Assembly (NCBI GenBank): GCA_020636745.1
Contig: JACJXH010000011.1
Coordinates: forward strand, 37,826-101,825
Direction of reading: 5' to 3'
DNA from: Lentimicrobiaceae bacterium
Lineage (GTDB): Bacteria; Bacteroidota; Bacteroidia; Bacteroidales; Lentimicrobiaceae
Length of the DNA stretch: 64,000 nt
Under the pieces are notes generated by a model that saw nothing but the letters and a program-made list of their open reading frames with translations, was not told where the DNA came from and ran no database searches. Made by a program: the position numbers and the translations under genes. This document shows, in pieces, positions 42,161 through 57,100 of the stretch (its first letter is position 1; each line of letters starts with the position of its first letter).

Positions 42161-45100
42161 ATGAGAACATCATTACACTCAGAAAATGAACTGAAAACTG
42201 GTAAAGTTAGCTTCAGCAGGTTTTTGGTAACCATTTCAGTAATTTTTATGTTTCTGGCAAATGTAAATGAGGTATCAGCGCAGGCCACACTGCAGGCTGA
42301 CGGGCCAACTTCCATTTGTGCAGGGGAAAGCACCACTATCAACGTTTTGATATGTGATGGCTACGCTCCCTGGACGGTAGTTTACACCGATGGTACCAGC
42401 AATTTTACTGTAAATAATTACAACAGTAATTGCGACCCGGAATCAGGACCACTGGAAGGTGATGCGATCATCGTGACTCCAGCGAGTACCAGAACATATA
42501 CCTTGGTAAGTGTCACATTTGGGTCAGGATTATCTGCTAATGCGTTATTAGGCTCAGTTCCCGTTACTGTTAACCCACTACCCTCCGGAATAGCTGTAAG
42601 TCCTTCTACCGGCCAATGCCCGGGCGTGGACTTTATGATAAGCGCCATAGCTACCAATGGGAGTACTTATGAACTGTGGAATGCCACCAACACCACCAAG
42701 ATTGCTAATTTGCCCTACACCACATCCATCGTTGCTACTACCAATTATACCGTTCGGGCCATCAGTGGTACAACCCCAGCCTGTACTACTTCTGTTGCCT
42801 ATACTGTTCAGCTTGAAAACACTCCGCCCTCCATTACCTGCCCGGGTAATCAAACTCTGAATCCAAATCCAACCACAGGTTGTTCGGCCGCCCTTCCCGA
42901 CTACCGCAGCTTAGCCACTGTTTCTGACAACTGTACTGCATCAGGTTCAATTATTGTAACACAATCTCCTGCCCCGGGAACAAGTATTTCTGGTCATAAT
43001 ACAGTTCAACAGGTTACCTTAACCGCAACCGATGAAGCGGGCAATCAGGCTTCCTGCAATTTTAATGTTACCCTTACCGATAATGTAAATCCAACCATCA
43101 GTTGTGTTGCCGATCAAACGGTTCCAGCAGGTGCCGGATGCACTTATACACACTCGGGCACAGCCTGGAATCCGACAGGTGCCGATAATTGTTCAGTGGC
43201 TTCAGTTACTTATACGGCTAATAATGGCGCTTCACCTGCATCAGGTACCAATCTCAACGGAGTGGTATTTCAGCCCGGAACCACCACTGTTACCTGGACG
43301 GTTACCGACGGGGCAGGAAATACTGCCACCTGCAGTTTTAACGTTTCAATATCTGATACTCAGAATCCTTCCATCACTTTTTGTCCGGAAAACCAAACCG
43401 CCACCACCAACAGCGGAAACTGCTCCTACACCCACAGCGGAACAGCATGGAATGTAACCGCAACCGACAACTGTACAGTTGGTTCTATAGTATATACACT
43501 TTCAGGAGCAACCGAAGGAACAATAAATACCACACTGAACGGTGCAGTTTTTAATACCGGAGTTACCACAGTAAACGTGCTCGTTTCTGACGGAGCTTCA
43601 ACACCCAATACCGTCTCGTGCAGTTTTACTGTTACCATAACCGACGACGATGCACCAACAGTAACCTGCCCGTCGGATATTACACAATCAACCGACGCAT
43701 CAGCCTGTACAGCGTCGGTAGTCATTCCTGCCATCACCTTTGGCGACAACTGCAGTAGTCCTTCTTTGGCCTGGAGCACAACAGGAGCTACCGAAATAAG
43801 CGGTAATGGTCAACCCGGTGCACAAACCTTCAATATCGGAGTAACCACCGTAACCCTTACGGTAACTGACGGAGCTTCGCTCACCGCCAGCTGTTCATTC
43901 ACAGTAACGGTAAACGATACTGAATTGCCCACCATTACCTGTCCGGCCAACCTGACAGCCTCAAGCACCAGCGGAATTTGCTCGGCCAGCGTAACCATAC
44001 CATCAATTACTTTTACTGACAACTGTGCAGGAAGTTCCATCGCATGGATTGCCAATGGGGCTACTGATTTGAGTGGAAACGGTCAGCCGGGTGCGCAGAC
44101 TTTCAATGTGGGAGTAACTAATGTTACCATAACTGTAACCGACGCTTCGTCGAATACAGCACAGTGTAGTTTTACGGTAACAGTGACCGATGATGAAAAC
44201 CCGACAATTACCTGTCCGTCGGATATCACTGCTTCAAATACGTCGAATCAGTGTTCGGCCAGTGTAAATGTGCCTGCCATTACCTTTGGTGATAATTGCA
44301 GCGGAAGTTCCATTTCATGGACCACCAGCGGAGCGACCATCCTTAGTGGCAGCGGGCAGATTGGCACCAGAACTTTCAATGTAGGGGCTACCCTGGTAAC
44401 AGTGACCGTTAGGGATGCCGCAAATCATACAGCCCAGTGTTCATTCACGGTTACTGTAAATGATACCCAGGCACCGGTAATCAGTGGCTGCCCTGCCAAC
44501 ATTACCCGTACCGCTGGTGCAAGTGGTTGTACAGCGGTTGTATCATGGACCGAGCCAACAGCCACCGACAATTGCACTGCAGCAGGCAGCCTGGTATGGA
44601 CCAAATCACACCTGCCCGGGTCTACCTTCAGCACGGGCACCACCACGGTAACCTATACCGCAGCTGATGCAGCAGGTAATATATCAACCTGTACTTTTAC
44701 CGTTACAGTAAACGACCTTGTGAAACCGGTGATCAGCGGATGTCCGTCAAATATATCAGTGGGAACCGGACCGGGAGCTATTACTTGCAATAAGGAAGTA
44801 ACCTGGACAGAGCCTACGGCTACCGATAACTGTACAGCGCAAGGAAATCTGGTATGGACAAAATCGCACACCCCTCCTTTTACATTTCCGGTTGGAACTA
44901 CTACAGTTACCTATACAGTAAAAGATGAGTCAAATAATGTAAGTAATCCATGTTCATTTAATGTGACGGTTTCTGACAATACACCTCCGGTGGCCGCTTG
45001 CCAGCCCGTAACGCTTACTCTGAATGCTTCAGGACAGGCTACTTTAACGACTTCTCAGGTAAATAATGGTTCTTCGGATAATTGCACAGCTTCAGGTAGT

Positions 45101-48100
45101 CTGATTCTTACCCTGAGCAAAACGAGTTTCAACTGTTCGAACCTTGGCGCCAATACAGTGGTTTTGACAGTGAAGGATGCTTCGGGTAATCAGAGTACAT
45201 GTAATGCAACGATAACAGTAGTTGATAATATCGCCCCTGTTATTGCTCCAACAGCTACCACAGTTACCGGAAATGTGAATGCCAGTTCTGGAGTTTGTTA
45301 CTATGTAGTGAACGGTACAGAATACGATCCGACTGTAACAGATAACTGTTCAGGTGCAACCCTGCATTACGAAGTTACCGGAGCTACTACGCTCAGTGGT
45401 AATGGTTCGCTGGCTGGCAAACAATTAGCTAAAGGTGCCAATATCATTACCTGGACAGCTTCTGATGCAGCAGGCAATACAACCGCCACACCGGTTACTT
45501 TCACTAAAACCGTTATCGATAATCAGGCTCCGACCATTGCCAGTATTGGAAACCAAAACAGGGGAACAAATCTGGGTAACTGTAGCTATACTATACAGGG
45601 AACAGAATTTGATCCTACTTCTATTACGGATAACTGCGGTTCGGGTAATCTGATAATTACTTATAAGATTAACAGTAATGCAGCGGTAACGGCCAGCACA
45701 CTTGCTGGTATTGTGCTTCCTACAGGCATCAATACCATTACCTGGACAGCCAGTGATGGTACCAATACCGCAACCAGTACATTCAGGGTTACAGTTGCAG
45801 ATGATGATGCACCTTCGATTACCCCTATAAGCGATATTACAGTAAATATATCAACCGGATGCTCAGCTGAGGTATCCTGGACTGAGCCAACGGCCAGCGA
45901 TAATTGCGGTGTGACTGTGTTTGGTCAAACTATTGGTTTACCTAGCGGAAGCACTTTTCCTGTCGGAACCACACTCATTCGTTATACTGCAAAAGATGCT
46001 GCATTGAATACTACTCTTATGAGCTTTAATGTAATTGTTGTTGATGATACGCCTCCTGTGCTTACCTGTCCGGCAGGTAGTCCTTTTGTCAGAGATATTA
46101 CTGCGGCCTGTTATTATACGGTATCAGGAACTGAATTTAATCCCACAGTGGATGATGGGGGATGCACTGTAACATTGATCAACTCTTTTGACGGAACAAA
46201 TACATTGGCCGGAAAACAATTACCCGGCGGGATTAATAACATAGTATGGACTGTAACGGATGCAGCAAACAATACAACCAGTTGTACGATAGTGGTGGAT
46301 GTGCACGATCATATAAATCCTACTTTTACACAGCCTACCGGAGATCCAGCTGATAGCTACGCTTATACCCGTTATACTGATCCGGGCAAATGTTATTTTA
46401 CTGTTCCCGGAGTTGAATTTGATTTACGCAATATTGCCGATAACTGCGGGACCCTTGCTCCGACTTATATTATTACTAAAAACGGTGCTCCGGCCGGGGC
46501 TTCGGTAACAACACAATCAGGTGAAACAGCAGATGTAGGGTCTGGCTCTCTTGCCAGTTTGCGATTTGCCAAGGATGCTACTTATCCATATGTTGTTACA
46601 TGGACTCTGAGCGATCTGCAGAATAACATTGTAGTGGCGACACCTTTCACGATTTCGGTTACCGATAATCAACCTCCGCAGTTTACCTGTTATGGCAATG
46701 AAATACGGGTAGCTCCCAACGGAAGTTGTAATTATGTTATCAGTGGAACTGAATTTGACCCGACTAATTTGATTGATAATTGCGATGATGCTGCCGATCT
46801 GACAATTTCATTTACCATTGATGGCACCACTTACCCTGGTGTAACTACCATGTCCGGAATTACCTTATCAGCCGGAGCCCATACCGTTATTTGGACTATT
46901 GTTGATATGGCCGGAAATTCTACCAGCTGTACGTTTACGGTTACCATCCGCGACACAGTATTTCCTACGATTACACAGATTAGCAATCAAAGCAGGAATG
47001 CTTCGGCCGGCGATTGTTTTTATACTGCAGTGGGATCAGAATTTGACCCTGTAGCGAACGACAATTGTCCGTCTCCGACCTTGATAAACAACCAAAATGG
47101 GGGTAGTAGTCTTGCTGATTTCGAATTTCAGGTTGGTATCACTGTGGTAGTCTGGACTGCCACCGATGCTTCGGGAAATGCCACTACCATGCAGTTTGAG
47201 GTTAATGTGCTTGATATAACAGCACCTGATTTTACGCTGCCGGCTTCTGCTTCACGCAATACTTCTATCAGTAATTGTTTATATACAACAGTGGGTACTG
47301 AATTTGACCCGCAAGGTATAACGGATAATTGCACATCAGCCAATTACAATATTACCAACGATTACAACCATTACCGCTCATTGGCCTATGCCCAGTTCCC
47401 TACCGGAACCACTACAGTAACATGGACCGTGAAGGATTTTTACAACAACACAACGACAAAAACCATTGATATTACCGTAACTGATAATGTTGATCCGGTA
47501 ATTACCTGTCCTGTTAACGATTATGTAAGGGTAGTAGATGAAGGGCAAAACTATTACACTGTTGGTATCAATGAGTTTAAACCTGCTGCTACGGATAATT
47601 GCGGAATACTGTCATACACCAACAGTTATAATGCTGGCGAAAATCTGAATGGAGTTCAGCTTGCTCCGGGAACACATTCTATTACCTGGACTGCTGTTGA
47701 TGCAGCCGGTAATGACGCAATATGTAGTTTTGATGTAATTGTAGTGACCGAATTATTCCCTCCTGTTAGTTGTGCCGGAGATATCAACGTTAATGCCGGT
47801 AGTGCATGTACATATACTATTTCGGGTACTTCGAATGATGCAACTTCTAGTTCTCCTGCGGCTACGCTTACACATAATATTCAAATATCCAACCCTGGTG
47901 CAACACCTTACGCACCAAGTGCTACTTCGTTGAACGGCGCTATTTTCCCGCTCGGAAACACGCTGGTTACATGGACAGCTTCGCAAACCATCAATGGCAC
48001 TTTATATAGCAATACATGTACGCAATATATTTATGTAGAAGACAATCAGGCTCCGTCTATTACTGCACCTGCCGATATTACTACAACCACCAACAGTGGT

Positions 48101-51100
48101 TGTTATGCCAATCCGGTTAATCTTGGAACACCGGTTACCAGCGACAATTGCGGCGGAACTATTACAGTATGGAACAATACAGACGGATATACCAATTACT
48201 GGGGTTTCCCAATCGGAACAACTACCGTTACATGGTATGCCGAAGATCAGTATGGTAATATAGCGTCAGATACGCAAACCGTTACTGTTACCGATGATGA
48301 TGCTCCTTCAATAAGTTGTCCTGGTTCTATTTGCCGTCAGGTAGATGACGGGCAGAATTATTATACAGTGTATGACCATGAGTTTAATCCTTACGGAGTT
48401 TGGGATTGCTCAGGTCCGGTTACCATGACACATAACATTCAGACATCCAACCCCGGTACATTGCCCTATGCACCATCAGCCAGTACATTGGCTGGAGCTA
48501 AAATTGATGTGAATACCACTTCAGTTACCTGGACTGTGACAGATGCTGCCAGCAACTCTACCAGCTGTACCATAATACTTGACATAAACACCGACGACCC
48601 GCCACCTGTAACCTGCCGTGGAAATCAATACAGAAATACTGACCTGAATGTATGTTCCTATACCGTTCAGGGTGCTGAGTTTGATGTAAGTTCAACTCAA
48701 TCAACACCGGCAGTAACTTTGACACATAATATTCAGACTTCAAATTCGGGCTCATTGCCTTATGCTCCCAGTTCAACCACCCTTGCCGGTGCTGTTTTTC
48801 CGGGTGATGTCGCAACCAGTATTGTTTGGACGGCAACAGACGGCACCAACACCAATATTTGTTGTGAATTTGTGGTTGTCATTGATGATAACCAGGATCC
48901 AACAGTAACCTTCCCTGATGATATTACCACCACTGTGGGAGCTGGAAGTTGCACCGCTACTGTTGTTGTTGGCACACCTACAGTTAGTGATAACTGTACG
49001 GAAACAGCATCCATCTCAGTAAGCCGTTACCCTTCGGGAAATACATTCCCCATAGGGGTTACCACCGTTTATTGGACCGTACACGACCAGAACGGCAACT
49101 ACGTAACGCATAATCAAACGATAACTGTAAGTGATAATATAGCTCCGGTTATTGATTGTCCGGCTACAACTTATTACCGCGAATTCACCAACGACGAAGT
49201 CAACTATTATGCTATAATCGGCAACGAATTTAAGCCTTCCGTTAGCGACAACTGCGAAGTGGTTTCCTACACCAATAACCTTACCGGAACCGGAAACCTG
49301 AATGGTACTCATTTAAGTATTGGAGATCATGCCATAATCTGGACAGCCCTCGACGGCAACCAACCTACGCCCAACACGGCTACATGTACTGTTAATGTTA
49401 CTGTTGTTGATTCATTTGAACCAATATTGGATTGCCCTGAAGATGTTTCTTACAATACAAATAGTGGAACTTGCGATTATACTATTATCAATACAGCGGC
49501 AGATCCCACCTGGCAGAATATTTCAATTATTGCGGGCCGTACACTGACGCATAATATTCAGACAACCGATGCAAATGCCCGGCCATATGCACCATCTTCA
49601 ACTACCCTGAATGGTGCTGTTTTCTCCAAAGGAATAAATGCAGTTATCTGGACTGCCGCTCAAACCATTGGGGGTACAGAATACACCTCAACCTGCAGTT
49701 ATAATGTAACAGTGGATGATGTAGAGGCACCGGTTATGGTTACTCCATTTCTGGATGTGACCTTTAATATTGACCCGGGAACCTGTGTTTCAACACAAAT
49801 ACCAGATGCTCCAACAGCTACAGATAATTGTACTTTATCCGGATCTATTGTAATTACCAACGACCTTGCTCAGGTAATGCCATTTAACATTGGCACCAAC
49901 AATGTGCGCTGGACATTTACCGACGAGAGTGGTAACTCCAGTGTTCATACTCAGGTAGTAACTGTAGTAGACAACGAAGGACCGGTGATTGCCAATTGTC
50001 CTTCAGAAAATCAAACTGCTGTAGCAGCTGGTGAAAATTGTAATGCCCGTGTATCATGGCCGCCGCTGGTGGCAACTGATGCCTGTTCAGGTGTGCTGAG
50101 TTTTACATCTGACTATAATTCAGGAGATCTTTTTGAAGTGGGAACAACAGTGGTTACCTATACTGCTACTGATAATGCAGGCAATACCTCAACCTGTACA
50201 TTTAACGTAGTAGTTACTGACACACCACCAACCATCACTTGTGTTGGAGATCAAACCCGTAATACCAATGCAGGAACCTGTGCGTATCTTGTGCTGGGCA
50301 ATGAACTGGATCCTACTTCATTTGCAGACAATTGTACCACACCAACTATTACCTGGAGTTTCACAGACCCAGAAACATTAGGTATTGTTTCGGGTACCAA
50401 TACCCTTTCCGGTGTATCCATTCCTCGTGGCAGCAATAATGGCCCGGGCACAGGTGTAATTCCGGTTACATGGACTGCCACTGATGCCAGTGGAGGTACA
50501 GCTACCTGTACTTTTACTTTGACGATTGAAGATCATGAAGCACCGGTCATAACGGTGCCGGGTAACCAGATTCGAAGTACAGATTTGCACCAGAATTATT
50601 ATACTATTCAGGGCAATGAATTTGACGATGTTGTTGCTATCGACAACTGCGGTATTGTTATCAAGCTGGTGAACGAACTCAATCTTGAGTCATTAGATGG
50701 TACTCAATTAGATATGGGTGAAAATACCATTACCTGGTTTGCAGAAGACGACAATCATAATCAGAGTCAGGAGGTATTCTATTGCTATGTTATTGATACA
50801 GAGCCACCACGTTTATTAACAGCTCCTCAGAATACTACGGTGCCTGTTACTGCCGGTTGCAGTGCCGTTGTAAATTATACCCCGCCAGTAATTATAGATA
50901 ATGTGAGCGGTGAGCTTACTTTTACAGTTACCCCGGAGTATGCTGTTCCCGGTTATGAATTTCCGCTGGGAGTTACAGAAGTAACTTATTCAACTGCTGA
51001 TGCATCGGGTAATGTTTTTGAGTATACGTTTAATGTTACTGTGGTTGATCAAATTCCACCCACCATCACCTGTGCATCGGGAAGTCCATTCAATAAAAAC

Positions 51101-54100
51101 ACTGATGAGGGAGAGCCAGACTATACGGCTGTTGGCACTGAATTTGACCCCACCGCATATAACGATAATTGCTCGGTTACCCTTACCAATTCTTTTAACA
51201 ACACTGCAACGCTTGCAGGTGCACATTTTCCGGTGGGTAACCATACTGTAACCTGGACAGCAACTGATGGTAGTGAAAATACAGTAACTTGTACCATTGA
51301 AGTTATAGTAACCGATACTGAACCGCCTGTAATTGCAAACTGTCCGGATGCTACTGTGGCTAAAAATTCAGAAGCCGGTGAATGTTATTATCTGGTGCCA
51401 GGTTCAGAATATGATCCTTATGGTTTTTCTGACAATCAGGGATTGCTGAAACTCACCTATTCAATAGATGGCGCTGAGGAGGTTGGTACAGATTTGAACA
51501 CCACACTTGTCGGGCAACAAATACCTGTAGGTATTCACACGGTTGTTTGGAGATTGTATGATTTAAGTGGCAATTCAAGTATTATTTGCCAGACAGTGTT
51601 TACCATTACAGATCCGGAACCACCTACAGTGGTTACCGTGGGAACGCAAACCCGCAGTACCGATGATGGTGAGAATTATTATACATCAAACATTACAACA
51701 GATGCTGCCTGGAATCCTGTTGTTACTGACAATTGCGAGGTAGATGTTGTAACCTATTCTATTGATGGTGGAGACCCGGTTGGTATTGATGAAGCTACAT
51801 CTATTATAGGGGTTCAATTTGCAATAGGTACTCACACAATCGTATGGAGTGCCACTGATATTCACGGCAACGGACCTACCACCGGAAGCTATCAGGTAAT
51901 TGTTACCGATGATGATCCGCCAACGGCTGTTTGCAACAATATTGATGTTAATCTGGATAACACAGGAAATTATACACTTGACAGTGATGATATCAATGCT
52001 ATTGGCTTTGGATCATTTGACCCAAGTGGTTCAGTAACCCTTTCAGTTGTCCCAAGCGTATTTGATTGCTCTGATGCAGGTACCAACACTGTAACTCTCA
52101 CCGTTACTGATGGCAGCGGAAACACTGCCACTTGTGATGCTGAAGTTACTGTTCATGATATAACACCGCCTACTGCTGTTTGTGTAGGTGCAACCGTTAC
52201 CCTTGATGCTTTGGGTCAGGGTGTACTTAATCCGGCCAGTTTGAACGGTGGCTCCAGCGATGCCTGCGGTATTGCAGGATATTCGGCCAGCCAAACGTTA
52301 TTTGATTGTAACGATGTCGGAACCAATACGATAACCCTTACTGTTACCGATAATAATGGCAATACTTCCACATGTGATGCAACGGTCACTGTGGTTGACA
52401 ATACTCCGCCCAGTGCAGTTTGTAACCCAATTACAATAGCACTGGATGCCACAGGTAACTGGAGTTTAACTCAGGCTAATCTGGATGCGCTTTCAGCAGG
52501 CTCAGCAGATAACTGCGCTACTACACTTACGACTGCTGTTGATATCAACACTTTTGATTGTGGAGATATTGGCGATAATTCGGTTGTAGTAACCGTAACC
52601 GACCCGGGAGGTCAGTCAGATAATTGTACAACAACAATTACCGTAGTTGATAATATGCCTCCGGTAGCCCGTTGTAAAGACATTACCGTAAACCTTGATG
52701 CCTCAGGCAATGCATTTATTACCGCCAATAACGTTGACAACGGATCAAGCGACAATTGCAATAGTTCGCCAACACTCGGGATAGATATCAGCAGCTTTAC
52801 CTGTGCCGATCTGGGAGCTAATACCGTAACCCTGACTGTAACCGACGATTACGGTAATACTGCAACCTGTACCTCAACAGTTACAGTGGTTGATGCGGTT
52901 AATCCTACAGTGACCTGTGCAGTTGGAAACCAAACAGTAAGCACCGACAATAATTTATGTACCTACACTCACTCCGGAACAGGATGGGATGCCAGTGCAA
53001 CGGATGGTTGTACAACCATTGCCAGCCTGACCTATGCCTTGTCGGGTGCAACTGAGGTTGTATCAAACCCTGCCAATACGAGTCTTGATGGTGTTACCTT
53101 CAACAAAGGTGTAACTACTGTTATCTGGACTGCCATTGATGGATCGGGCAATGCCGGAAACTGTTCGTTTACGGTTACCGTTGAAGATCACCAGAACCCG
53201 ACTGCGGTTTGCCAGAATGTAACCATACAGTTGGATGGGTCGGGCAATGCTTCTATTGTTGCTGCCGATGTAAATAATAATTCAAGCGATAACTGCGGCA
53301 TTCAGAGCCTTGCAGTAAGCCCGAATACCTTTACCTGTGTAAATCTGGGGGCCAATACGGTTACCCTGACGGTTACCGACCTGAGTGGAAATGTTTCTAC
53401 CTGTGAGGCAACAGTGACAGTTGAGGATGTTTCGCCTCCAGTGGCCAGTTGCCAGAATTTAACCGTTCAGCTGAGTGCTGCCGGTTCAGTAACAGTCGCC
53501 GGAATAGAGGTTAACGACGGATCCACCGACAACTCAACCTGTCCGTTGACCTATCTGGTATCCAAAACCCTTACCGGAACCTACACTGCCAGTGTAAGCT
53601 ATGCCTGTGGTGAAGTAGGTGCGAATCCCATTTTCCTCAAAGTTCAGGATGCAGCCGGCAATCTTTCAACGGCCTGCAGTGCAAGTGTTACAGTTCTGGA
53701 TAATGTTGACCCGACCGCTGTTTGCAAAAATATTACGGTACAATTGGATGGTACCGGTAATGTAAGCATACTGGCTTCACAGGTTGACAATGGTTCGAGC
53801 GATGCCTGCGGCATTCAGAATCTGGCAGTTAATCCTTCAGCCTTTACATGTGCTAATATTGGCCCCAATACTGTCACCTTAACCGTTACCGATAACAATG
53901 GCAATACATCAACCTGTGATGCTACCGTTACCGTTCAGGATATTTTACCCCCATCATTTGGTGCCACCTGCCCCGGCAATCAAAACCATACTGCCGATGC
54001 GGGAGTTTGTACCTATACCCATTCAGATGACTTGTGGAACCCGACTGCAACTGACAATTGCGCTGTAGCTTCCCAAACCTATACCGTTTCGGCACCTTCA

Positions 54101-57100
54101 ACATTAACAGCACCAAATACTACCTTAAATGGTCAGGTATTTGCAAAAGGAACCACCACGGTTACCTGGACGGCCACCGATGCGTCGGGCAACAGCCAGA
54201 CGTGTGTCTTCACGGTAACGGTTACCGATGATGAAGATCCGGTTGCTTTGTGTAAAGCCTATACCGCTCCGCTTCAGCGCAACGGAGAGGCTGTAGTTAC
54301 GCCGGCCAATATTGACAATGCTTCGCATGACAATTGCGGTATTGTATCGTACGAAATTTCTAAAAACGGCATTGACGGTTGGGCATCATTCATTACATAC
54401 ACTTGTTCAGATATTGGCACAGTTACGCCAACTATACGTGTAACCGATGCCGCCGGCCACACAGCCACCTGTTCTAATATTGTTACCGTGGTTGATCAGC
54501 AGGCGCCAATGCTTGATGCCGAAGATATTGCTGATTTAACAAAAGATACCGATCCCGGTGTTTGTAAATACACTCATTCAGGAATCGGCTGGGATCCAAC
54601 CGATAACTGCGATTTGGAGCCAACCATCTCGTATTCGGCTGATAACGGGGCTTCACCTGCAACCGGAAGCACATTAAATGGTGTTGTATTCCAAAAAGGC
54701 ACCACCGTGGTAACCTGGACTGTAGCCGACCATGCTGCTGTTCCGAATACCGGAACCTTTAGTATAAATGTGGTGGTAACCGATAATCAGGATCCAACGG
54801 TAACATGTCCTGCTAATATCACGCAAAGTGTAGCTGCAGCAGGAGATTTAAATGCAATCGTTGCCGGTATTCCAAATCCCGGTCATGCAGATAATTGCGA
54901 TGTAACCATGCTAACTTATGAGCTATCAGGAGCCACAACAGCAGTGGCGCAGGGTTCGGGCATTAACCAGCTGAATTCGGGAACCTTCAATGTAGGTACA
55001 ACCACCGTAACCTATGTAGCTTATGATGCAGCGGGTAATTCGCAAACCTGCAGTTTCACCATCACCATCAATGCATTGGAAAACAATGCGGTAACTGTAA
55101 CCGGCGGGCCGATTACAACATATGAAGACCAAACACAGGGGCCGGCTACCTTTACGGTGGTGCTTCCCACCATGCCTACAGGCAATGTTTGTATTGATGT
55201 TGAGAGCAATGATATTACCGAAGGTAAAGTAAATACGGTCAACAACAGGGCAGGAGCAGTTGAAACTACGCAAATCTGTTTCAACGAAACCAACTGGAAT
55301 GTTGCTCAAACCATTTATGTGTTTGGACAGGATGAATTTGTAGACGACGATAATATTCCATATACGATCGTTTTGACAATTGATCAGGTTAACACCGATG
55401 AACTCTCAGGATATTACAATGTAAATCCCGATGATGTGGCTGCTACCAATATCGACAACGATTTAGCCGGTGTGACCGTTAACCCGATCGATACCCAGAC
55501 TTCTGAAGGTGGCGATACCGGTACTTTTACGGTTGTTTTGGATACTGAACCAACACATGATGTGGTTATTACCCTTTCGAGTGACGACCTGACAGAAGGT
55601 GATGTTACCTCTGCCACCACCCTCACTTTTACCCCGCTTAACTGGAATACGCCACAAACAGTTACTGTAACTGGTGCCAATGAGTTGATTGTTGATGGAA
55701 CGGTTGAATATCATATCATTACCAGTGCAACAACTTCTACTGATCCCAAATATAGTGGATTGGCTGTTGATGATGTAACCATGAACAACCTCGACAACGA
55801 TGTGGCCGGAATTACCGTTACACCAACTTCATTAACGGTAAGTGAGAACGCAACTACAGCTACCTTTACCGTAGTACTTACCAGCAAGCCCGCTACCGAT
55901 CTGGTTGATTATGATGTTTATGTTGACATTGCCAGCAACGACCTTACCGAAGGAACAGTTGACAAATCGCAGCTGCATTTTACCGCTGCCGACTGGGATG
56001 TACCTCAAACCGTTACCGTTACCGGAGTTGATGACCCCGTAGTTGACGGTACCATTGCATTTACTATTGTTAATACTGTAAATGCTACTGCAACCACCGA
56101 CCCCAACTACGATCCGCTGAACCCGGCCGATGTTTCGGTGAACAACACCGACAACGATGCCGCAACGGTGGCCATCAATAGTGTAACCCTGGCTGAAGGC
56201 AGCACTTTGCCAGGCACAACGGCATTCAACTTTACCATTACGCAAACCGGCGCGCAGGTAATTGGCGGATATACGGTTTCGTGGTACACCTCGAACACCG
56301 GTTCGGCTAAATCACCGTCTGACTTTACAGGAGCCGGGGGCACGGTTACGTTTACCGAAGCCGAAGCCATTAACGGAGGCACAAAAACTGTAACCGTATT
56401 AGTGAACCAGGATTTGATGGTTGAACCCAATGAGACCTTCCCCGTTACCCTTGGTTCAATCACAGGGGCAGCAGGTAAAAATGTAACCATCCCTGCCGGT
56501 GGAAAAACCGGTACAGGAACCATCAACAACGACGACAGTTCGGTATTTACCATCAACGATGTTTCGACTACCGAAGGCAATTCGGGAACAAAAACCCTGA
56601 CCTTTACGGTACATTTGTCGAATCCGGTAGAGTTGGGTGCTACCCTGCAATATACCACTGCCGACAATACTGCCACCGATGCCGACAACGATTATGAGCC
56701 GCAATCAGGCACATTAACGTTTGCTTATAATGATGTGTTGGGCTATAATCCCGATCAGACCATCAGCATCACCATCAACGGCGATCAAAAGGTTGAACTT
56801 AACGAAACCTTCTACATCAACCTGAGTAATGCTTTGGTTGCCGGAGTTGCCAATCCTAATGTTACCATTTCAGATAGCCAGGGAGTTGGAACCATTGAAA
56901 ACGACGATGCTGCAAGCTTGGTTATCACAGGATTTACGGTAAATGAAAATGCCGGAACAGCTGACTACACAGTAACCATGAATTATCCGGTACAAACTGC
57001 CTTTACCGTTAATTTTGCCACTTCAGATGTAACTGCCCTTGCCGGCAGCGACTATACTGCGGTTACTACCACGTTGAATTTTGGCGGAGTCAATCCGCTG

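Larger units (their letters stand above)
42815..55075 (+). repeat. array of about 45 HYR-type Ig-like modules
   Basis: By eye I counted about 45 units of 75-110 residues. Each begins with a linker of the kind TDDDAPTVTCP or VDNIAPVI, has a central DNC motif (ATDNCT-like), a VGTTTVTWTATDASGN-like strand pair, and a cysteine near the end. HYR domains are cadherin/Ig-like beta sandwiches used in adhesion. Two subtypes alternate. The first third and the middle are classical HYR; from about residue 3248 (51902) to about 3930 most units have the form TAVCxNxTVxLDxxGN, with SSDNCGI in the centre. The count is manual and could be off by a few. Confidence 0.9.
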
